From Bradyrhizobium sediminis (GTDB taxonomy: Bacteria; Pseudomonadota; Alphaproteobacteria; Rhizobiales; Xanthobacteraceae): DNA of 64,000 nucleotides. This document shows, piece by piece, positions 61,389-64,000 of this stretch. The stretch spans positions 1,436,501-1,500,500 of the forward strand of contig NZ_CP076134.1 in NCBI RefSeq assembly GCF_018736085.1. The letters run 5' to 3'. The translations under genes were made by a program, and so were the position numbers. The number at the start of each line of letters is the position of its first letter. Positions within the stretch are counted from its first letter, which is position 1. A model generated the notes under the pieces. That model saw nothing but the letters and a program-made list of their open reading frames with translations, made no database searches and had not been told where the DNA came from.

Positions 61389-62033
61389 TCACTCCCGCTT
61401 GTTTTGATACCCCGCCAGGAAAATCCGCGTCGCGCTGCCGACTACTTCGGCGATGCGCTCGGCCGTCGGCGCCGGCGCTGCCTGAAACAGGAACGGCATG
61501 AACAGCGAGGCCTGGCACAGCTGCATGAACTGCGTCGCCGCGAGCTGGCAGTCCTCGATTTCGAGATCGCCGGATGCGACGTGAACCTCGAGATAGGCGG
61601 CGAGCCTGGTGATGGTGAGCGACACCACGTTGTCGTAGAAGCGCCGGCCGACCTCCGGCATCCGCTCGGCGATCGCCATCACCGTGCGCGTGGCCGATCC
61701 GCCGCCGGGCCGGCACAGCAACTGGATATAGGCCTGGCCGAAATCCATCAGCGTGGTGGTGACGTCCCGTTCGGGGTCGAAGTTGAATGCCACCTTGCCC
61801 TGCGCGAGCGATTCCTCCTCGACGATGGCTTCGAACAGCCGGCTCTTGTCGGCGAAGTAGACATAGAGCGTGCCCTTGGAGACGCCGGCCGAGCGGGCGA
61901 TCTCGCCCATGCTGGCGCCGTCGAAGCCGAGATCCAGGAACACCCGGCGCGCGCCGTCGACAATCTGGCGCCGCTTCGAGGAGTCCTGCTCGTCGCCGAC
62001 GGGGTGAAGGGGAGTGGGCTTCGCTGCAACCAT
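61389..62033 (-). CDS. TetR-family repressor of the EmrAB-type operon (214 aa)
   Basis: The DNA-binding domain spans residues 20-65 (RRQIVDGARRVFLDLGFDGA, SMGEIARSAGVSKGTLYVYF, then ADKSRLFEAIVEEE). A ligand domain with a C-terminal TetR_C-like pattern (CQASLFMPFLFQAAPAPTAE) follows. It is divergent from an adaptor-plus-MFS efflux operon, and a perfect palindrome lies between them, so it most likely represses both. The start at 62033 (MVAAKPTPLHP) is chosen because the longer frame upstream runs antisense through the adaptor gene. Confidence 0.9.
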   Translation of the reverse strand: MVAAKPTPLHPVGDEQDSSKRRQIVDGARRVFLDLGFDGASMGEIARSAGVSKGTLYVYFADKSRLFEAIVEEESLAQGKVAFNFDPERDVTTTLMDFGQAYIQLLCRPGGGSATRTVMAIAERMPEVGRRFYDNVVSLTITRLAAYLEVHVASGDLEIEDCQLAATQFMQLCQASLFMPFLFQAAPAPTAERIAEVVGSATRIFLAGYQNKRE

Positions 62034-62116
62034 TGGTTTAGCTTTTCCGGAAAGATTCCCGCCCCGATCAGGCCGGGGAGGGGAACCGCATTGTATGGTC
62101 TGGCGAATTACATACC

Positions 62117-62137
62117 TTGACCGAACCGTTCGGTCAA
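62117..62137. promoter_or_regulatory. Palindromic operator of the TetR-EmrAB region
   Basis: TTGACCGAA, CCG and TTCGGTCAA make a perfect 9-bp inverted repeat, the usual form of a TetR/AcrR operator. It lies in the 183-bp gap between the repressor and the efflux genes. Confidence 0.75.
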
Positions 62138-62216
62138 TGTTACTTGAGGGGCTGGTGTGGCGGCAGGGCGGGTTTTGGCCTGCCCGCATCGCATCATTGC
62201 AGTTGGGGAGGCCTTG

Positions 62217-63530
62217 ATGGCCGCAGCGAGAGACCAGGCCGCACGCATCCTTCGTCCCGAGCCGGACGCCAGGGAAGGTGAGTTTGCTCGCGACGCTTCC
62301 ATGCCTCCCGCCGATCAGCCTCGTTCCCGCGTTGCGGAAGAGCCCGTCGCGCACCGTCCCGCGGAAGCGCCCGCGAGCCCGGCCACGACGAGTCCTGCCA
62401 CCGCAAAGCCGGCCGGCGCGCTGGAAGCAGCAGCGCCGGCATCGGGCAGGCGCAAGCTGGTTCTGATGGGCGTGCTCGCGCTGCTTGCGCTCGCCGCGGC
62501 CGGCTACGGCGTCTATTTCGTCCTGGTCGGACGCTTCTACGTCTCGACCGACGACGCCTATGTGCGCGCCAACAACACCATGCTCGGCGCACGGGTGTCC
62601 GGCCACATCGCGGCGATCCTTCCCGGCGACAACGCCGTGGTGCGGACCGGCGATGTCATCTTCAAAATCGACGATGGCGATTATCGCATCGCGGTTGACG
62701 CCGCGCGTTCCAGGATCGCGACCCAGCAGGCCACCATCGACCGCATCGGCCGCCAGGTCACCGCACTGGAAAGCGCCGCCGAACAGTCCAAGGCGCAGCT
62801 CGCCTCGGCCGAAGCCGTGTTGAAGCGGGCCGGTCTCGATTTCGAGCGCCAGCAGGCGCTCTCCACCAAGGGCTTCGCCTCGCGCGCCACCTTCGAAGTG
62901 TCGGAAGCCGGGCGCGACCAGGGCGTGGCGGCGGTGAGGTCGGCGCAGGCCGCCTACGACGCGGCGCGCGACAATGTCGAGGTCACCAAGGCGCAGCAGG
63001 CCGAGGCCCGCGCGCAGCTCATGGAATTGCAGGCATCGCTCGCCAAGGCCCAGCGCGATCTCGACTTCACCAATGTGCGCGCGCCGGTCGACGGCACCTT
63101 CTCCAACCGTCTCGTCAACACCGGCGACTTCGTCCAGGCCGGACAGCGGCTCGGCAACCTGGTGCCGCTCAACGACGTCTTCATCGATGCCAATTACAAG
63201 GAGACGCAGCTCAAGCGCATCCGTCCGGGCCAGCCGGTCAGGATCTCGGTCGACGCCTACGGCCACCGCAAATTCGCGGGCTTCGTCGACAGCATCTCGC
63301 CCGCGGCAGGCTCGGTGTTCACGCTGCTGCCGCCGGACAACGCCACCGGCAATTTCACCAAGATCGTGCAGCGGCTGCCGGTGCGTATCCGCGTGCCGAA
63401 GGACGTCGCAAAACAGAACCTGTTGCGCGCGGGCATGTCGGTCTACACGACCGTCGATACCCGCGAGGGCGCCGTGGACGCCGACAGCGAGGCCGATCTC
63501 GATGCGCCGGCCATGGTTCATCCGAAATGA
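62217..63530 (+). CDS. EmrA/HlyD-type membrane fusion protein (437 aa)
   Basis: A long Pro/Ala-rich cytoplasmic N-terminus (about 80 residues) precedes one membrane span (LVLMGVLALLALAAAGYGVY). Next comes the EmrA signature FYVSTDDAYVRANNTMLGAR, a lipoyl half, a coiled-coil hairpin (about residues 165-275) and the second half (NVRAPVDGTFSNRLVNTGDF), then IDANYKETQLKRIRPGQPV. It links an MFS pump of the DHA2 class to an outer-membrane channel for drug or fatty-acid export. The ATG at 62217 after GGGGAGG is preferred. The pump gene follows after 61 bp. Confidence 0.92.
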   Translation: MAAARDQAARILRPEPDAREGEFARDASMPPADQPRSRVAEEPVAHRPAEAPASPATTSPATAKPAGALEAAAPASGRRKLVLMGVLALLALAAAGYGVYFVLVGRFYVSTDDAYVRANNTMLGARVSGHIAAILPGDNAVVRTGDVIFKIDDGDYRIAVDAARSRIATQQATIDRIGRQVTALESAAEQSKAQLASAEAVLKRAGLDFERQQALSTKGFASRATFEVSEAGRDQGVAAVRSAQAAYDAARDNVEVTKAQQAEARAQLMELQASLAKAQRDLDFTNVRAPVDGTFSNRLVNTGDFVQAGQRLGNLVPLNDVFIDANYKETQLKRIRPGQPVRISVDAYGHRKFAGFVDSISPAAGSVFTLLPPDNATGNFTKIVQRLPVRIRVPKDVAKQNLLRAGMSVYTTVDTREGAVDADSEADLDAPAMVHPK

Positions 63531-63591
63531 TTTCTTTCGTCTCGGGCGGCTCGCCCGATCCGATCGAGCCCGCCCCTGACCCGGTTAGACC

Positions 63592-64000
63592 ATGGCTGAC
63601 GCCACCACCGCCCCGCCTTCGATGATGAGCGCCCCCGCGGTGCCGGACGAGCGCATCCCGCCGCGGCGGCTGTTTGCGTTTCTCATCATGGTGTTCGGGA
63701 TGTTCATGTCGATCCTGGACATCCAGATCGTCTCGGCCTCGCTCGCCGAAATCCAGGCCGGCCTGTCGGCCAGCTCATCCGAAGTGTCGTGGGTCCAGAC
63801 CTCGTATCTGATCGCCGAGGTGATCGCGATTCCCCTGTCCGGTTTCCTGTCGCGGGCATTCGGCACCAGGCTGTTGTTTGCGATTTCGGCCGCCGGCTTC
63901 ACCATCGCGAGCTTCCTGTGCGGCTTCGCCACGACCATCGAACAGATGATCCTGTGGCGCGCGATCCAGGGCTTTCTCGGCGCCGGCATGATCCCGACCG
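63592..64000 (+). CDS. EmrB-type DHA2 MFS transporter, 5' part only
   Basis: About 136 codons are visible before the window ends. They encode the first four spans of a 14-span drug:H+ antiporter. FAFLIMVFGMFMSILDIQIV holds the motif-D1-like LDIQIV, then SWVQTSYLIAEVIAIPLSGF, SRAFGTRLLFAISAAGFTIA (motif A region) and LWRAIQGFLGAGMIPT (motif C-like GFxGAGMIP). With the EmrA-type gene upstream and the TetR repressor it forms a tripartite efflux system. Confidence 0.9.
   Translation, partial: MADATTAPPSMMSAPAVPDERIPPRRLFAFLIMVFGMFMSILDIQIVSASLAEIQAGLSASSSEVSWVQTSYLIAEVIAIPLSGFLSRAFGTRLLFAISAAGFTIASFLCGFATTIEQMILWRAIQGFLGAGMIPT

Overview
The window looks like chromosomal DNA of an alphaproteobacterium in or very near Bradyrhizobium. 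This rests on high GC, many small rhizobial protein families (DUF2277, DUF2188, DUF6429, DUF4403, DUF2147, PRC-barrel proteins), EcfG-type stress promoters, an Irr-type iron box, and several families of dispersed intergenic palindromes of the kind common in that genus. It is mostly housekeeping and envelope genes. There is one insertion sequence and no tRNA, rRNA, CRISPR array, phage or integrative element that I can see.

Layout. 1-8 kb: small secreted and hypothetical proteins, the iron-storage pair bfd-bfr behind a candidate Irr box, a remnant of a flavoprotein gene, a cytochrome P450, an orphan Fis-type DNA-binding protein, an SDR and a J-domain protein. 8-10.7 kb: a secreted protein, a flavin reductase and a repeat-filled gap. 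10.7-15.7 kb: the thiamin operon thiO-thiS-thiG-thiE-thiC, read leftward behind a TPP riboswitch and interrupted twice by palindromic repeats. 15.8-20 kb: a lytic transglycosylase, a large membrane protein, two PRC-barrel genes behind EcfG-type promoters, and dodecin. 20-26 kb: a leftward MacAB/Dev-like ABC export set and a DUF4403 protein. 26.0-27.6 kb: a complete IS of the ISNCY/IS1202 type with a 15-bp target duplication. 27.8-30.2 kb: an L,D-transpeptidase and a TAXI-type binding protein.

30.3-36.4 kb is the most suggestive region. It holds a GT4 glycosyltransferase, a PmtA-like lipid methyltransferase, an Mpo1/DUF962-like membrane protein, a membrane-anchored class III aminotransferase, a phosphatidylserine-decarboxylase paralogue whose start codon overlaps that of the aminotransferase head to head, and a NUDIX hydrolase. 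I read it as a candidate locus for an unusual membrane-lipid head group or turnover route. 36.4-41.5 kb: secreted proteins (two divergent DUF2147 paralogues, an extensin-like lipoprotein), a 27-codon gene behind an EcfG-type promoter, a PPOX-fold protein and a LapA-like protein. 41.5-47.4 kb: an HME-type RND pump with two divergent adaptor genes. 47.9-55.2 kb: an acyl-CoA dehydrogenase pair, a VOC protein, and a TetR-controlled molybdenum hydroxylase in which the [2Fe-2S] and Mo-cofactor parts are fused. 55.4-61.1 kb: a periplasmic thiol-redox set (DsbD/ScsB-like and DsbA/ScsC-like) co-transcribed with an L,D-transpeptidase, facing a secreted caspase-like protein. 61.4-64 kb: a TetR repressor with a clear palindromic operator, divergent from an EmrAB-type efflux operon that runs off the end.

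Calls rest on reading the protein and DNA sequence by eye. Family names come from motif recognition, not searches.
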